NCBI GenBank assembly: GCA_050945755.1
Contig: JBMNTN010000016.1
Location: 1-37,611 of the forward strand
Length of the DNA: 37,611 bases
Origin: JAQVXR01 sp050945755
Lineage (GTDB): Bacteria; Bacillota; Dehalobacteriia; Dehalobacteriales; Dehalobacteriaceae
Direction: 5' to 3'
Part shown: in pieces, positions 15,148 to 23,655 of the stretch
Layout: each line of letters opens with the position of its first letter
Position numbering within the stretch: position 1 is the stretch's first letter
Program-made: the position numbers and the translations under genes
The notes under the pieces: model-generated
Databases searched by the model: none
What the model was told of the DNA's origin: nothing
What the model saw: the letters and a program-made list of their open reading frames with translations, nothing else

Positions 15148-15904
15148 AGTACTCTCCCCCCCGCAGGCATGATCGGAGTTGATTACACATTTCTAAAAAC
15201 TGCACTCTCCCCCGTAGGTTATAATCGCCGGCCATCCTGTTCTCTATTTTTTGGACAATGTGACCGGGACAGGAAGACATGACAAATATCTTTTGGCCCA
15301 AAAAAACAGCTTCTTCTATGTTATGGGTAATAAGCAGCATGGTCACCCTGGTTTCTTCCCATATCTTTAACAAAAAATCTTGAATTTCTTCCCGGCTCAA
15401 AGCGTCCAGGGAAGAAAAAGGTTCATCCATCAAAAGCAATTGGGGTTCCAAAATCAAAGCTCGGGCAATAGCAACACGCTGCCTTTGTCCTCCGCTTAAC
15501 TGGACAGGATATCTTTTGGCCATTGACAAAAGCCCTAACTTTTCCAAAACAGCTTGGGCGGCTTCTTTAATTTGGGGTGAAGACTTTTTTCTTAACTCCA
15601 TCCCCAAAATAACATTATCCCAAACTGTCTTCCAAGGAAGCAGCCCATACTCCTGGAGTATTAATGCTGTTTTCCCTCCGCAGATGGGCGGCTTATTGTC
15701 AACCAAAACCTGGCCGGTATAACTTTGATTCAGACCTGCCAACACATTTAGAAGAGTGCTTTTCCCGCAGCCGGAAGGGCCGATGATCACTCCTCTTTGG
15801 CCCTTTGGCAGAGAGAGATCAACAGATTCCAGCGCAATCACACGCTGATTCTTCTGCCGATAGTCAGCTTTTAAAGATTTAATTGAAATGTAATTATGCT
15901 CCAT
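15131..15904 (-). CDS. ABC-transporter ATP-binding protein (SsuB/TauB type)
   Basis: The 257-residue ATPase has Walker A GPSGCGKST (about 42-50), the Q-loop in LILQEYGLLPWKTV, signature LSGGQRQRVAIARAL, Walker B LLLMDEP and the H-loop histidine in LLITHN. The LPWKTVWDNV sequence is characteristic of the nitrate/sulfonate/taurine subfamily. It lies 29 bases downstream of tetR and overlaps the permease gene, so tetR, ATPase and permease probably form one transcript. A weak GAGA is the only ribosome site, consistent with read-through from tetR. Confidence 0.93.
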   Translation of the reverse strand: MEHNYISIKSLKADYRQKNQRVIALESVDLSLPKGQRGVIIGPSGCGKSTLLNVLAGLNQSYTGQVLVDNKPPICGGKTALILQEYGLLPWKTVWDNVILGMELRKKSSPQIKEAAQAVLEKLGLLSMAKRYPVQLSGGQRQRVAIARALILEPQLLLMDEPFSSLDALSREEIQDFLLKIWEETRVTMLLITHNIEEAVFLGQKIFVMSSCPGHIVQKIENRMAGDYNLRGRVQFLEMCNQLRSCLRGGEYYAAGA

Positions 15905-15933
15905 TTCTCTACCATACCTTTACTTAAATTAGT

Positions 15934-16542
15934 CTATAACTTCCCCAACCCGCGCAGATTATATTTCATCAGTGTATCAAAGGCTTTTTCCAAATCTTTT
16001 GGTTGGCCCTCGCGGAGCCAACTGGTAATTACCTGCCGGAAGCTCCCCACAAACGCCATGGCACTAACCAAGCTGTCTTCACCGGGAAACCTTCCCTCTT
16101 CATTTAATTCATCCAAATCCTCTTTAGTCAGCTTAATCAACTCATTTTCAATTTCAGTCAACTTGGCATTAAAGGCATTATTAACACCCGGAACCTGGAT
16201 CAAAAGAATTTTGGCCATACTCTTTTCCTTAATAAATAGTTTAATACAAGCTTCCATGGAAGCTTGAAGTTTTTCGAAGCGGTCCGTAACTTTTTCCCGT
16301 TCTCTTTTAATACACTCTAAAAGCTCCTGAAACATTTCATCCACGATCATGTTAATTAATGCTTCTTTATTGGAAAAATAAAGATAAAAAGTCCCGGTGG
16401 CAATTTTTGCTTTTTGCGCGATACTTTTTATTGATGTTTCCTGGTAACTGTTTTCTGCAAAAACTTCCCGGGCAGCCTTAATAATCTCTCCTCTTTTTCG
16501 TTCCAATTTCTCTTTAACTTTATTTGTTTGTCGGTAAGCCAT
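15934..16542 (-). CDS. TetR/AcrR-family transcriptional regulator
   Basis: The 202-residue protein has an N-terminal TetR helix-turn-helix: REVFAENSYQETSIKSIAQKAKIATGTFYLYFSNKEALI (about residues 22-62 by motif position). The helical C-terminal part would bind the effector. It is the first gene of the tetR-ATPase-permease unit. A perfect palindrome, TGAAC-N4-GTTCA, lies in its own promoter region, and a near copy precedes the detached binding-protein gene, so it probably represses itself and both halves of the importer. The effector may be the imported molecule. Confidence 0.92.
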   Translation of the reverse strand: MAYRQTNKVKEKLERKRGEIIKAAREVFAENSYQETSIKSIAQKAKIATGTFYLYFSNKEALINMIVDEMFQELLECIKREREKVTDRFEKLQASMEACIKLFIKEKSMAKILLIQVPGVNNAFNAKLTEIENELIKLTKEDLDELNEEGRFPGEDSLVSAMAFVGSFRQVITSWLREGQPKDLEKAFDTLMKYNLRGLGKL

Positions 16543-16579
16543 TTGGTGTCCCCCCCGATGCTAAAAACATTTATAAAAA

Positions 16580-16593
16580 TGAACGTAGGTTCA
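16580..16593. promoter_or_regulatory. Perfect palindromic TetR operator
   Basis: TGAAC-GTAG-GTTCA is a perfect 5+4+5 palindrome located immediately downstream of the tetR -10 box, about 40 bases before the tetR start. Confidence 0.65.
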
Positions 16594-16600
16594 CTATTTA

Positions 16601-16628
16601 ATTTTAACAGATTTATACTTTAAGTCAA
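16601..16628 (-). promoter_or_regulatory. Sigma-A promoter of tetR-ABC operon
   Basis: On the minus strand TTGACT (16623-16628) and TAAAAT (16601-16606) are separated by 16 bases, each one mismatch from consensus, with the operator directly downstream. Confidence 0.65.
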
Positions 16629-16723
16629 TCTTAACGCTGGGACAATTCCATATTTTATTAAGTTATAAATTCGACAATACACGATCATAATAACCATGGA
16701 TAAAAAATTAGGGAGGTATTTAC

Positions 16724-16942
16724 ATGCGTGATCTTACACCGACGGAAATGCTTTCGCTAAGGGAACTTCTTACAATGGAAACCACTGGTCTGATCAGCCT
16801 AAAAACAATGCAGCCGTTAATTAGCGATGAAAAGTTAAAATCAGCTTGTGATGCAGGTATTCAAGCTGCAGAGGCCCGGGTTAGGTCAATGCAGCAATTT
16901 ATGCAAGAAAATCAAATTGTCTCCATTGGGGAGGTGCAGTAA
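16724..16942 (+). CDS. Small helical protein, spore-coat partner
   Basis: This 72-residue, mostly helical protein begins MRDLTPTEMLSLRELL and has a Met- and Gln-rich C-terminal half (VRSMQQFMQENQ). GGGAGG precedes its ATG. The next gene starts immediately after its stop codon, so they are made together; that neighbour is CotF-like. Proteins of this kind next to CotF genes are commonly labelled coat or ferritin-like helical proteins in spore-formers (family knowledge). The biochemical role is not known. Confidence 0.75.
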   Translation: MRDLTPTEMLSLRELLTMETTGLISLKTMQPLISDEKLKSACDAGIQAAEARVRSMQQFMQENQIVSIGEVQ

Positions 16943-17242
16943 ATGGGAGTAATTAATAACTTTTTTGGTGATGATTCTTTAACCGACGATAAGTATATAG
17001 CCTTAAGCATGTTAGGGAGCGCAAAAGCCTCTGCCACCGGCTATATGGCAGCAATATTGGAGTCGGCAACGCCGGAAATCCGTAACCTCTATTCCAATTT
17101 TTGTACTCAATGTACTCAATCACATGAGGCATTAACAGGTCTGGCAATAGAGCGAGGATGGTACCATGCTTACGGAGATCCGAAAGCTCAATTACAGGAA
17201 ATCGTTGCTGATTCCACTAAAGTTATCACTCCAAATGCCTAA
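16943..17242 (+). CDS. CotF-family spore coat protein
   Basis: The 99-residue protein has the CotF pattern: a short N-terminal strand, LTDDKYIALSMLGSAKASATGYMAAILESATPEIRNLY and a second helix TQSHEALTGLAIERGWYHAY. CotF-like proteins are small helical proteins associated with the spore coat. Its ATG directly follows the TAA of the preceding gene, with GGGGAGGTG as ribosome site inside that gene. A strong terminator follows. I see no convincing sporulation sigma-factor promoter upstream of the pair. Confidence 0.82.
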   Translation: MGVINNFFGDDSLTDDKYIALSMLGSAKASATGYMAAILESATPEIRNLYSNFCTQCTQSHEALTGLAIERGWYHAYGDPKAQLQEIVADSTKVITPNA

Positions 17243-17277
17243 AAAACAACCCCGGTCTAATCCGGGGTTGTTTTTTT
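17243..17277 (+). terminator. Strong terminator of the coat-protein pair
   Basis: A perfect 13-base stem (arms 17243-17255 and 17262-17274, core AACAACCCCGG / CCGGGGTTGTT) leads directly into a run of seven T residues at 17271-17277. Confidence 0.93.
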
Positions 17278-17428
17278 AATAAGTTGATAATGGTGTCAGG
17301 GAAAGCTCCGAAAAATTAATTAAACTCGAAAATCGCATACCAAATATAGTAGGATAGTCAAATGCAAATTTATTATTTGGTATAACGAGGGTCAAGAAAG
17401 ATACTTTTTCGGAAGTTTCTCGGGCACC
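17278..17428. repeat. Nested inverted-repeat element, MITE-like or structured RNA
   Basis: The element starts with AATAAGTTGATAATGGTG (17278-17295), almost the same as one arm of the hairpin at 20107-20149. Arms at 17292-17315 and 17405-17428 pair at 19 of 24 positions. Inside them CTCG (17325-17328) pairs with CGAG (17386-17389), and ATACCAAATA (17337-17346) pairs perfectly with TATTTGGTAT (17374-17383). No open frame lies within. It occupies the first part of the 431-base gap before map; the rest (17429-17673) holds a small CCTATT/AATAGG hairpin at 17501-17517 and otherwise nothing I can assign. Confidence 0.55.
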
Positions 17429-17673
17429 GTTTAGTAATCAATCTCTCTTAGACATTCCTGTCAGTAATTGATATAATTGAAATGTTCTTTAATCTGTATA
17501 CCTATTTAAGTAATAGGTGGACACTTTTTACATACTATAGGTTCTCTGATACTATCAATATAAATATGGGCAAGATAATATTTTGGATCGATAAAATTTG
17601 AGTGCAGCGTTATCGTGTCAAGTAGCTAATTGGAAATTTCTCAGAAAATCGTTGCTAATAAGGAGGAATCACG

Positions 17674-18423
17674 ATGATTACAATTAAAACCCCAAAACAA
17701 ATTGAGCTAATGGCAAAGGCTGCTAAAATATTAACCGCCTGCCACCGGGAACTGCGCAAAATTATTCGTCCGGGCATAACAACTTTGCAAATCGATCACT
17801 TTGCAGAGGAATTCATTGAGTCCCACGGTGCAAAAGCCGAGCAAAAGGGTTACCACGGTTATCCTTTTGCCACTTGTGCTTCCGTCAACGACGAAATCTG
17901 CCATGGATTCCCCACTCATACCCCTTTAAAAGAAGGCGATATTGTCACCATTGATATGGTTGTCAACCTTAACGGATGGCTGGCTGATTCCGCTTGGTCT
18001 TACCCGGTAGGTCAAATATCCAAAGAAGCTGAAAAACTTCTCAAAGTGACAAAAGAGTGTCTTTACATCGGCATTGAAAAAGCCGTAATCGGCAACCGGC
18101 TCGGTACTGTTTCACATGCAATTCAAAGTCATGCCGAATCCCATGGTTATTCTGTGGTACGTGATTTTACAGGACATGGTATCGGTCAAAGCATGCATGA
18201 AGATCCCCAGGTACTCCATTTCGGCCAGCCCAACAAAGGAATCAAATTATCTGAAGGGATGGTGTTCACCATCGAACCGATGATCAATGTTGGTTCCTAT
18301 AAACTGACAATTGACCAAAACGGCTGGACAGCCAGAACGGCTGATGGGAGCCTCTCGGCTCAATATGAACATACCATTGCCATCACCAAGAACGGTCCCC
18401 TGGTTTTAACTGAACAGGACTGA
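17674..18423 (+). CDS. map: Methionine aminopeptidase, type I
   Basis: The 249-residue enzyme removes the initiator methionine from new proteins. All five metal ligands are present: Asp94 and Asp105 (DIVTIDMVVNLNGWLADS), His168 (GHGIG), Glu201 (FTIEPM) and Glu232 (YEHT), plus His77 in NDEICHGFP. GGAGG lies eight bases before ATG. It is not in the usual ribosomal-protein/secY context and stands alone here, so it may be a second copy in the genome; that cannot be tested in this window. Confidence 0.95.
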   Translation: MITIKTPKQIELMAKAAKILTACHRELRKIIRPGITTLQIDHFAEEFIESHGAKAEQKGYHGYPFATCASVNDEICHGFPTHTPLKEGDIVTIDMVVNLNGWLADSAWSYPVGQISKEAEKLLKVTKECLYIGIEKAVIGNRLGTVSHAIQSHAESHGYSVVRDFTGHGIGQSMHEDPQVLHFGQPNKGIKLSEGMVFTIEPMINVGSYKLTIDQNGWTARTADGSLSAQYEHTIAITKNGPLVLTEQD

Positions 18424-18515
18424 TAAAAGCCTTAAAAAACCTCCGTTAACTGGATTTTTATTTGTCCGCCAGCAAATAATAAATATGAATGAACCGGCAA
18501 ACGGAGGAGTTATTC

Positions 18516-20042
18516 ATGAAAGAAAATTACTTTTCAAAACCGCCTCAATCCTACTGGATGGCCTCAACACCGGAAACAACCTACCCAACCCTCCAAGAGA
18601 ATATTAAGACGGATGTGGCTATTATCGGGGGAGGCATTACCGGGATTTCCTGCGCCTACCTTCTTGCTAAAGAAGGACTGAAAGTGGCCGTTGTGGAAGC
18701 GGACCGCATTATCCAGGGCACAACAGGCCACACAACAGCCAAAATTACTTCCCAGCACAACCTGATATATGCCAAAATCAAAAAACAAATGGGCGAAGAA
18801 CTAGCACAACAATACGCTGACGCAAATGAGTCGGCCATTGGAATGATTGAAAAAATCGCAAAGGAAAACCACATCGATTGCGACTTTACCCCTCAGTCAG
18901 CTTTTGTCTATACGCAGCAGGATAAATATATACAGCAAATTCATGACGAAGTTGATGCTGCCTCCGCTTTAGGCATCAAAGCTTCTTATGTTGAAACCAT
19001 CCCCTTCCCTTTTTCCATTAAGGGTGCGATGCGTTTTGACGATCAGGCCCAGTTTCACCCCCGCAAATATCTTCTCGACCTTGCTAAAATTATCACTAAG
19101 GATGGCTGCCGGATTTTTGAGCAAAGCAGAGTGATTGATATTGACGAAGAAAGCGGCAATTATATCATCACCACCGACCAAGGGAAAAAGGTAACGGCGG
19201 AAAAATTGATCATCGCTTCTCATTACCCGTGCTATAACAAAGCCGGGCTTTATGTTGCCAGAATCTATCCCGACCGGTCATATGTTGTTGCCATTAAAGC
19301 CAAAGAAAAATATTCGGGCGGCATGTACATTACAGCGGAAGATCCCGGCCGCTCCCTGCGCAGCCAGAAAACTGATGACGGCGAGCTGATTCTGGTAGGG
19401 GGCGAACATCATAAAACCGGTCAAGGTGTGGATACAATCAAGCATTTCGAAGCGTTAGTTCAATTTGCCAAAGATACTTTTGAAGTTGAAGACATCCCTT
19501 ACCGGTGGTCCACCCACGATTGTATGACTTTGGACGGTGTCCCCTATGTAGGTCACTTTACTTCAAAAACTCCTAATATGTATATCGCCACAGGTTTTGC
19601 CAAATGGGGCATGACAAACAGCGCTGTCTCCGCAAAGATTATCAGGGATTTGATCATCGAGGGGAAAAGCCCCTGGCAGGATGTATACAATCCATCCCGC
19701 CAAACTTTAGAAGCATCGGCCAAAAATTTTGTAGTAGAAAACTTAAATGTGGCCGAACAGCTGGTAAAAGGTAAATTGTCTTCTCTTCCGGAAGATATCG
19801 ATATTAAGCCCGGTGAAGGAAAAGTAATAGAAGCAAACGGACAAAGGGCCGGAGCATACAGAGACGAAAAAGGTACGTTGCACTTGGTAGATACCACATG
19901 CACGCACCTTGGCTGCGAATTATCCTGGAACTCTGCAGAAAGATCCTGGGACTGCCCCTGTCACGGCTCACGCTTTACCTATGAAGGAGAAATTATTGAA
20001 GGGCCGACGGTGAAACCGCTGAAAAAGATTCAACAGGATTAA
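18516..20042 (+). CDS. FAD-dependent oxidoreductase with C-terminal Rieske [2Fe-2S] domain
   Basis: The 508-residue protein fuses a DAO-type flavoenzyme to a Rieske domain. The dinucleotide fold VAIIGGGITGISCAYLLAKE lies near residues 34-53, followed by GTTGHTTAKITSQH. The Rieske ligands are Cys462-x-His464 and Cys480-x2-His483, with Cys467 and Cys482 as the expected disulfide pair. This arrangement is known from Bacillus YhfW-type proteins, whose substrate is not established. ATG 18516 is used because ACGGAGGAG lies eight bases before it; the upstream extension to 18489 has no ribosome site. It is monocistronic, ending before the inverted repeat at 20107. Confidence 0.92.
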   Translation: MKENYFSKPPQSYWMASTPETTYPTLQENIKTDVAIIGGGITGISCAYLLAKEGLKVAVVEADRIIQGTTGHTTAKITSQHNLIYAKIKKQMGEELAQQYADANESAIGMIEKIAKENHIDCDFTPQSAFVYTQQDKYIQQIHDEVDAASALGIKASYVETIPFPFSIKGAMRFDDQAQFHPRKYLLDLAKIITKDGCRIFEQSRVIDIDEESGNYIITTDQGKKVTAEKLIIASHYPCYNKAGLYVARIYPDRSYVVAIKAKEKYSGGMYITAEDPGRSLRSQKTDDGELILVGGEHHKTGQGVDTIKHFEALVQFAKDTFEVEDIPYRWSTHDCMTLDGVPYVGHFTSKTPNMYIATGFAKWGMTNSAVSAKIIRDLIIEGKSPWQDVYNPSRQTLEASAKNFVVENLNVAEQLVKGKLSSLPEDIDIKPGEGKVIEANGQRAGAYRDEKGTLHLVDTTCTHLGCELSWNSAERSWDCPCHGSRFTYEGEIIEGPTVKPLKKIQQD

Positions 20043-20106
20043 AGCCCTTTCTCTAATCTTTTTTACAACCTTTTCCCCTTTGTCAATTTTTCCTACATAC
20101 AAAACA

Positions 20107-20149
20107 AATAAGTTGATAAATGGTGCCTAACACCACTTATCAACTTATT
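20107..20149. repeat. Long near-perfect hairpin, bidirectional terminator or repeat unit
   Basis: AATAAGTTGATAAATGGTG (20107-20125) pairs with the arm at 20131-20149 at 18 of 19 positions around a 5-base loop CCTAA. It lies between converging genes. On the minus strand it runs into TTATTTGTTTTG, so it can terminate the eight-gene operon. One arm recurs at 17278, which suggests a dispersed intergenic repeat family. The core GGTG-CCTAA-CACC is GC-capped. Confidence 0.75.
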
Positions 20150-20211
20150 ATAATAATGGAAATTTAGCTTGCGCCAAGTCTTTGACGCAGGAAGACAGTA
20201 TCTCTATTTGC

Positions 20212-20982
20212 TTATGCTTGTTTTAATTCTTTAACATACTGTTTTGCCATGGAGGCAATCATGCCCTGGTCAGTGCTAATAGCCAAATACTGCACTCCTT
20301 TAGCCATCAGTTCACGAGCCTTCTCAACATTTCCAGCTACCATTCCCACTGCCTTACCAGATGCCCTGACTTTTTTAATGATACTGTCAATGGCCTCTAA
20401 TAATTTGGGATGGGTTTGTTCCCCGATCACGCCTAAAGATTGGGAAAGGTCCTCAGGGCCGATAAAGATGACGTCCAACTCTTCCTCACGCAAAATTTCA
20501 TCCAGGTTTTTCATACAGGTAGCAGACTCGCAATGGAAAACTGCCAGAGTGTTATCGTTTGCCATCTTGACATATTCTTTCTTGTCCATAAAACCATAAG
20601 CCGCAGACCTGTTTCCAGGTGAAAATCCGCGGTTTCCTTTAGGATAATACTTCATGCTCCGTGCAGCAATCACTGCATCTTCCAACTTATCCACATTGGG
20701 TATTTGGACACCCAGCGCCCCGGCATCTAAAGCCTGAAGAATTTCCACAGGGTTGTTTTCTCTTACCCGAACCACGGGTACAATACCAACAACGTCAGCA
20801 CCGCGAATCAGCCCGACCATGCTTTCTTTGCTCATTGAAACATGTTCATTGTCAATAATCACAAAATCAAGACCGGCAAGTCCTAGAACCTCAATGGACA
20901 GGGGATCATTCAATTTCATAAATGTTCCCAAAACAGTTCCACCGTTTTTCAATATCTTTTTAACCTTATTTTCTCTAATCAT
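20212..20982 (-). CDS. HpcH/HpaI-family aldolase
   Basis: The 256-residue class II aldolase splits a 2-oxo-3-deoxy or 4-hydroxy-2-oxo acid into a 2-oxoacid (commonly pyruvate) and an aldehyde. Key residues by family comparison: His47 in IDNEHVSM (general base), Arg in VVRVRENNP (72-74), metal ligands Glu152 (FHCES) and Asp178 (IGPEDLSQS), plus LDAGALGVQIPNVD. ATG 20982 is chosen, six bases after GGAGGG; the longer TTG form would overlap that site. It is the last gene of the eight-gene minus operon. The aldehyde it releases is a natural substrate for the tungsten oxidoreductase two genes upstream. Confidence 0.92.
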   Translation of the reverse strand: MIRENKVKKILKNGGTVLGTFMKLNDPLSIEVLGLAGLDFVIIDNEHVSMSKESMVGLIRGADVVGIVPVVRVRENNPVEILQALDAGALGVQIPNVDKLEDAVIAARSMKYYPKGNRGFSPGNRSAAYGFMDKKEYVKMANDNTLAVFHCESATCMKNLDEILREEELDVIFIGPEDLSQSLGVIGEQTHPKLLEAIDSIIKKVRASGKAVGMVAGNVEKARELMAKGVQYLAISTDQGMIASMAKQYVKELKQA

Positions 20983-21016
20983 TTTCAACCCTCCGATTAA
21001 ATATGCTGCTCACAGC

Positions 21017-21403
21017 CTATTTTGTGCCTTCCGTAATCTTTTTCACCGATTCATCCGGCAGGGCAGGCATATAAACACAATGCATCCTCATTGTCTCCGC
21101 AGCATAATTTTTGCACTGGTGGCGGACCCCTGCGGGAGCGTATAAAACCATTCCCGGTTCTAGTACATAAGTTTTGTCTTCAATAACAAGTTCCCCGTGC
21201 CCGGACTGAATAATAATCATTTCATCCACTGGATGGGTGTGAAAATCAGTCTGCCCGTTTAACGGGTACAATGTAGATACCAGATAGGTAAAATTCTGGA
21301 CACCTTCGTCAAGTTGCGGTGTATATACTACCTGCAGGTTTCTCTTGTTCGGCTCAGGTACAGTCTTAGTTGCCACTTCCCATATTTTTTTAAAGCTCTC
21401 CAT
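21017..21403 (-). CDS. Single-domain cupin protein
   Basis: The 128-residue protein is a small beta-barrel cupin. Motif 1 is FHTHPVDEMIIIQSGHGE and motif 2 is PAGVRHQCKN, giving a His/His/Glu/His metal site. Cupins in catabolic operons often act as isomerases or bind substrate, but no reaction can be named. It lies 34 bases upstream of the aldolase and 48 downstream of the oxidoreductase in the same transcript. Confidence 0.88.
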   Translation of the reverse strand: MESFKKIWEVATKTVPEPNKRNLQVVYTPQLDEGVQNFTYLVSTLYPLNGQTDFHTHPVDEMIIIQSGHGELVIEDKTYVLEPGMVLYAPAGVRHQCKNYAAETMRMHCVYMPALPDESVKKITEGTK

Positions 21404-21451
21404 GAAAGATTCCTCCTTAGATTTTACATTTTAATCTTGATTATCAAAAAA

Positions 21452-23344
21452 TCATCTCACTAAAGAATTTAAGTTGAGTTCGGATAATTTACCTTGTAGA
21501 GGCAGGCCGGTTTCCTTATCCCATCCAGCCATTTCATAATAGTCCTGAATCATTTGATTAAAACTTTTAGGATCCAACGCCATTTTCCCATCCAAAGGCC
21601 CCCCGTTGATCGGAGTATAATATTTGGCCGGTAGTTTATCATCACTGGGTCTTAAACCGCACCGATCGATATTATATATACGGGCCATTGTGTGGCATCT
21701 TTCCCCAATTTTTTGCAACTCCCACAGGCTGGTGTTCCACCCCGTTGCCCCTTTAACCAGTTCCACTGTTTTATCTAGTGGAATAATACTCCTGGCAACA
21801 AAGCCAAAAGCACACGCCCCCAGACAGTCATAAAAGAATGTCAGAAACGAGCAGTAAAGCATCAACCGCGCTTTTTCCGTGCTGACCTCTGCCGCCGGAA
21901 CAGGTTCAGTGATCCCCAGAGGAGTAATATTCTGAAAACCATATGAATCCCTGTTGGTAAAGAATGGGTCATGCTGGGCAAACCAGTGATCTGCCCCATT
22001 AAAAGAAATGGCGTACTGAATCCCCAGACCGCTTTTAACACGCGGATCATGTGCAGGTACTTCTTGTCCCTTAGTTTCCACCAGGTACTCTGAGCTTCCC
22101 TGACCAATTTTTTCGGCAGCTGCTTTGCTTCCTTCTGCTAGCATACTCCCAAACCCTTTGCGCAGGGCAATCTGCTCTAAAAGAGTTAAAACAGCATCTT
22201 CATTGCCGAACTTAAGGTCAAGACCACCTGTGTCCTCTTTAGTAATAAGACCGTTTTCATAGCACTGCATGGCAAAAGAAATTGCCATTCCGGCAGATAT
22301 AGTATCTATCCCCAAGCGATTGCACAGCTCGTTTGCTTTACAAACTATTTTGATATCGGCAATACCGCAATTAGAACCTAGTGTCACCAGCGTCTCATAC
22401 TCAGGACCGCCGTAAATGGGGTCAACTTTTACCCGGTCATCATTAATTTCAACGACCCGTTTGCATCTTATCGGACAGGCAAAACACCCACCCTTTTCCA
22501 CCAGATATTCTTCTAGCTTATCGGCACCGATCTCACCTGCACTGGGAAAAACTCCTGTTTGCCAATTGTTCGTAGGCAGAACTCCCGCTGCATTGTTTCC
22601 CCCGATTCCCAGGGGAGTGCCATGTTCGTGGAGGGAAATACTGAGTGGATTTGTTTTTGTTTCTTGGGCTGTCCATTTAAATATTTTTTTTATTTTCTCT
22701 GAATCATGCACCGGAATCTGACCGCTTCCCAGAACAGCGATCGCCTTGAGATTTTTTGATCCCATAACAGCACCTAAGCCGTTGCGACCATTAAAATGGC
22801 TCAGATCATTTGCAATGCAGGCATAACGGACTAGGTTCTCACCACCGGGTCCGATTTGGGCAATCTGGATTCTTTTATCATTAAGTTCAGACCGAATCAT
22901 TTCCTGAGTCGTCCCCGTATCTTTTCCCCATATATGCTCAGCAGAACGAATTTCAGCTTTTCCACCCTTGATCCAAAGAAAAACCGGACGTGCTGCTTTA
23001 CCCCGGATAACTAAGGCATCAAATCCCGCTCTTTTCAACTGGGGGGCCCAATAACCTCCGGCCTCCGATTTCCCTAACGCTCCTGTTAACGGTGACTTGC
23101 TGCAAACAGTAAACCGGGGCACACAAGGGCTTTGCGTGCCGGTAAGAAGACCGGGGGCAAAAATCATCACATTTTCCGGACCCAGGGGGTCAACGTCCTT
23201 AACCTTTTCTTTCAACAGATAATAAAGCCCGATTCCCGGTCCGCCCAAATAGGTGCGGTAAAACTCTTCCGAAGGGTGTTCTACAAAAACTTCCTCTTTT
23301 GTAAGATCCACGTGCAAAATGCTACCGGTATATCCCAACGACAT
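21452..23344 (-). CDS. aor: Tungsten-type aldehyde:ferredoxin oxidoreductase
   Basis: The 630-residue enzyme oxidises an aldehyde to its acid and passes the electrons to ferredoxin, or reduces acids in reverse. The N-terminal AFOR domain shows YLGGPGIGLYYLL and GRNGLGAVMGSKNLKAI, which bind the bis-pterin tungsten cofactor. The 4Fe-4S ligands are Cys287, Cys290 and Cys294 (CFACPIRC) and a fourth from Cys507 or Cys511 (DCLGAC), nearly the positions found in Pyrococcus AOR. HDPR at 432-435 is a further family mark. Length is normal. A MoaD-like gene lies directly upstream (20 bases) and an aldolase two genes downstream, so its aldehyde probably comes from that aldolase. Family members also include benzoyl-CoA reductase-like enzymes, which I consider less likely here. 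Confidence 0.95.
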   Translation of the reverse strand: MSLGYTGSILHVDLTKEEVFVEHPSEEFYRTYLGGPGIGLYYLLKEKVKDVDPLGPENVMIFAPGLLTGTQSPCVPRFTVCSKSPLTGALGKSEAGGYWAPQLKRAGFDALVIRGKAARPVFLWIKGGKAEIRSAEHIWGKDTGTTQEMIRSELNDKRIQIAQIGPGGENLVRYACIANDLSHFNGRNGLGAVMGSKNLKAIAVLGSGQIPVHDSEKIKKIFKWTAQETKTNPLSISLHEHGTPLGIGGNNAAGVLPTNNWQTGVFPSAGEIGADKLEEYLVEKGGCFACPIRCKRVVEINDDRVKVDPIYGGPEYETLVTLGSNCGIADIKIVCKANELCNRLGIDTISAGMAISFAMQCYENGLITKEDTGGLDLKFGNEDAVLTLLEQIALRKGFGSMLAEGSKAAAEKIGQGSSEYLVETKGQEVPAHDPRVKSGLGIQYAISFNGADHWFAQHDPFFTNRDSYGFQNITPLGITEPVPAAEVSTEKARLMLYCSFLTFFYDCLGACAFGFVARSIIPLDKTVELVKGATGWNTSLWELQKIGERCHTMARIYNIDRCGLRPSDDKLPAKYYTPINGGPLDGKMALDPKSFNQMIQDYYEMAGWDKETGLPLQGKLSELNLNSLVR

Positions 23345-23364
23345 TAAACGCTCCCCCTTTCTTT

Positions 23365-23601
23365 TTATCCTCCCCCAAAAATTGGATACAGTTCAATAAA
23401 AGAATCATTTTCAATTATTTTTGTTTCATTTACCAGTGATCCGTTCATCAGTATAATCTCTACTTCCCCGCGACCCAGGTTTAAGTACACCAGCAAATCT
23501 TTAATGCACGACCCATCGGGAAGAAATACAACTTCCTTATCATCAGGTAAAGAAGAGAGCCTTTTTAAGATAGAATTAAGTTTTACTGTTGCTCTGGTCA
23601 T
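23365..23601 (-). CDS. MoaD/ThiS-like ubiquitin-fold sulfur carrier
   Basis: The 78-residue protein begins MTRATVKLNSIL and ends IELYPIFGGG. The C-terminal Gly-Gly is the site that is adenylated and thiocarboxylated in MoaD and ThiS. Its fixed position just before AOR genes in many anaerobes suggests that it supplies sulfur for the tungsten-pterin cofactor of that enzyme (context-based inference). No other cofactor-synthesis gene is present here. Confidence 0.88.
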   Translation of the reverse strand: MTRATVKLNSILKRLSSLPDDKEVVFLPDGSCIKDLLVYLNLGRGEVEIILMNGSLVNETKIIENDSFIELYPIFGGG

Positions 23602-23655
23602 ATATCCCTAAACCCCTTGATTATCGTAATTATTGAAGTTAGCGGGCATATCATA

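Noticed and set aside
16650..16723. Sporulation sigma-factor promoter before the coat genes
   Set aside because: CATAATAAC resembles a sigma-K -10 box only partly, and no matching -35 is found.
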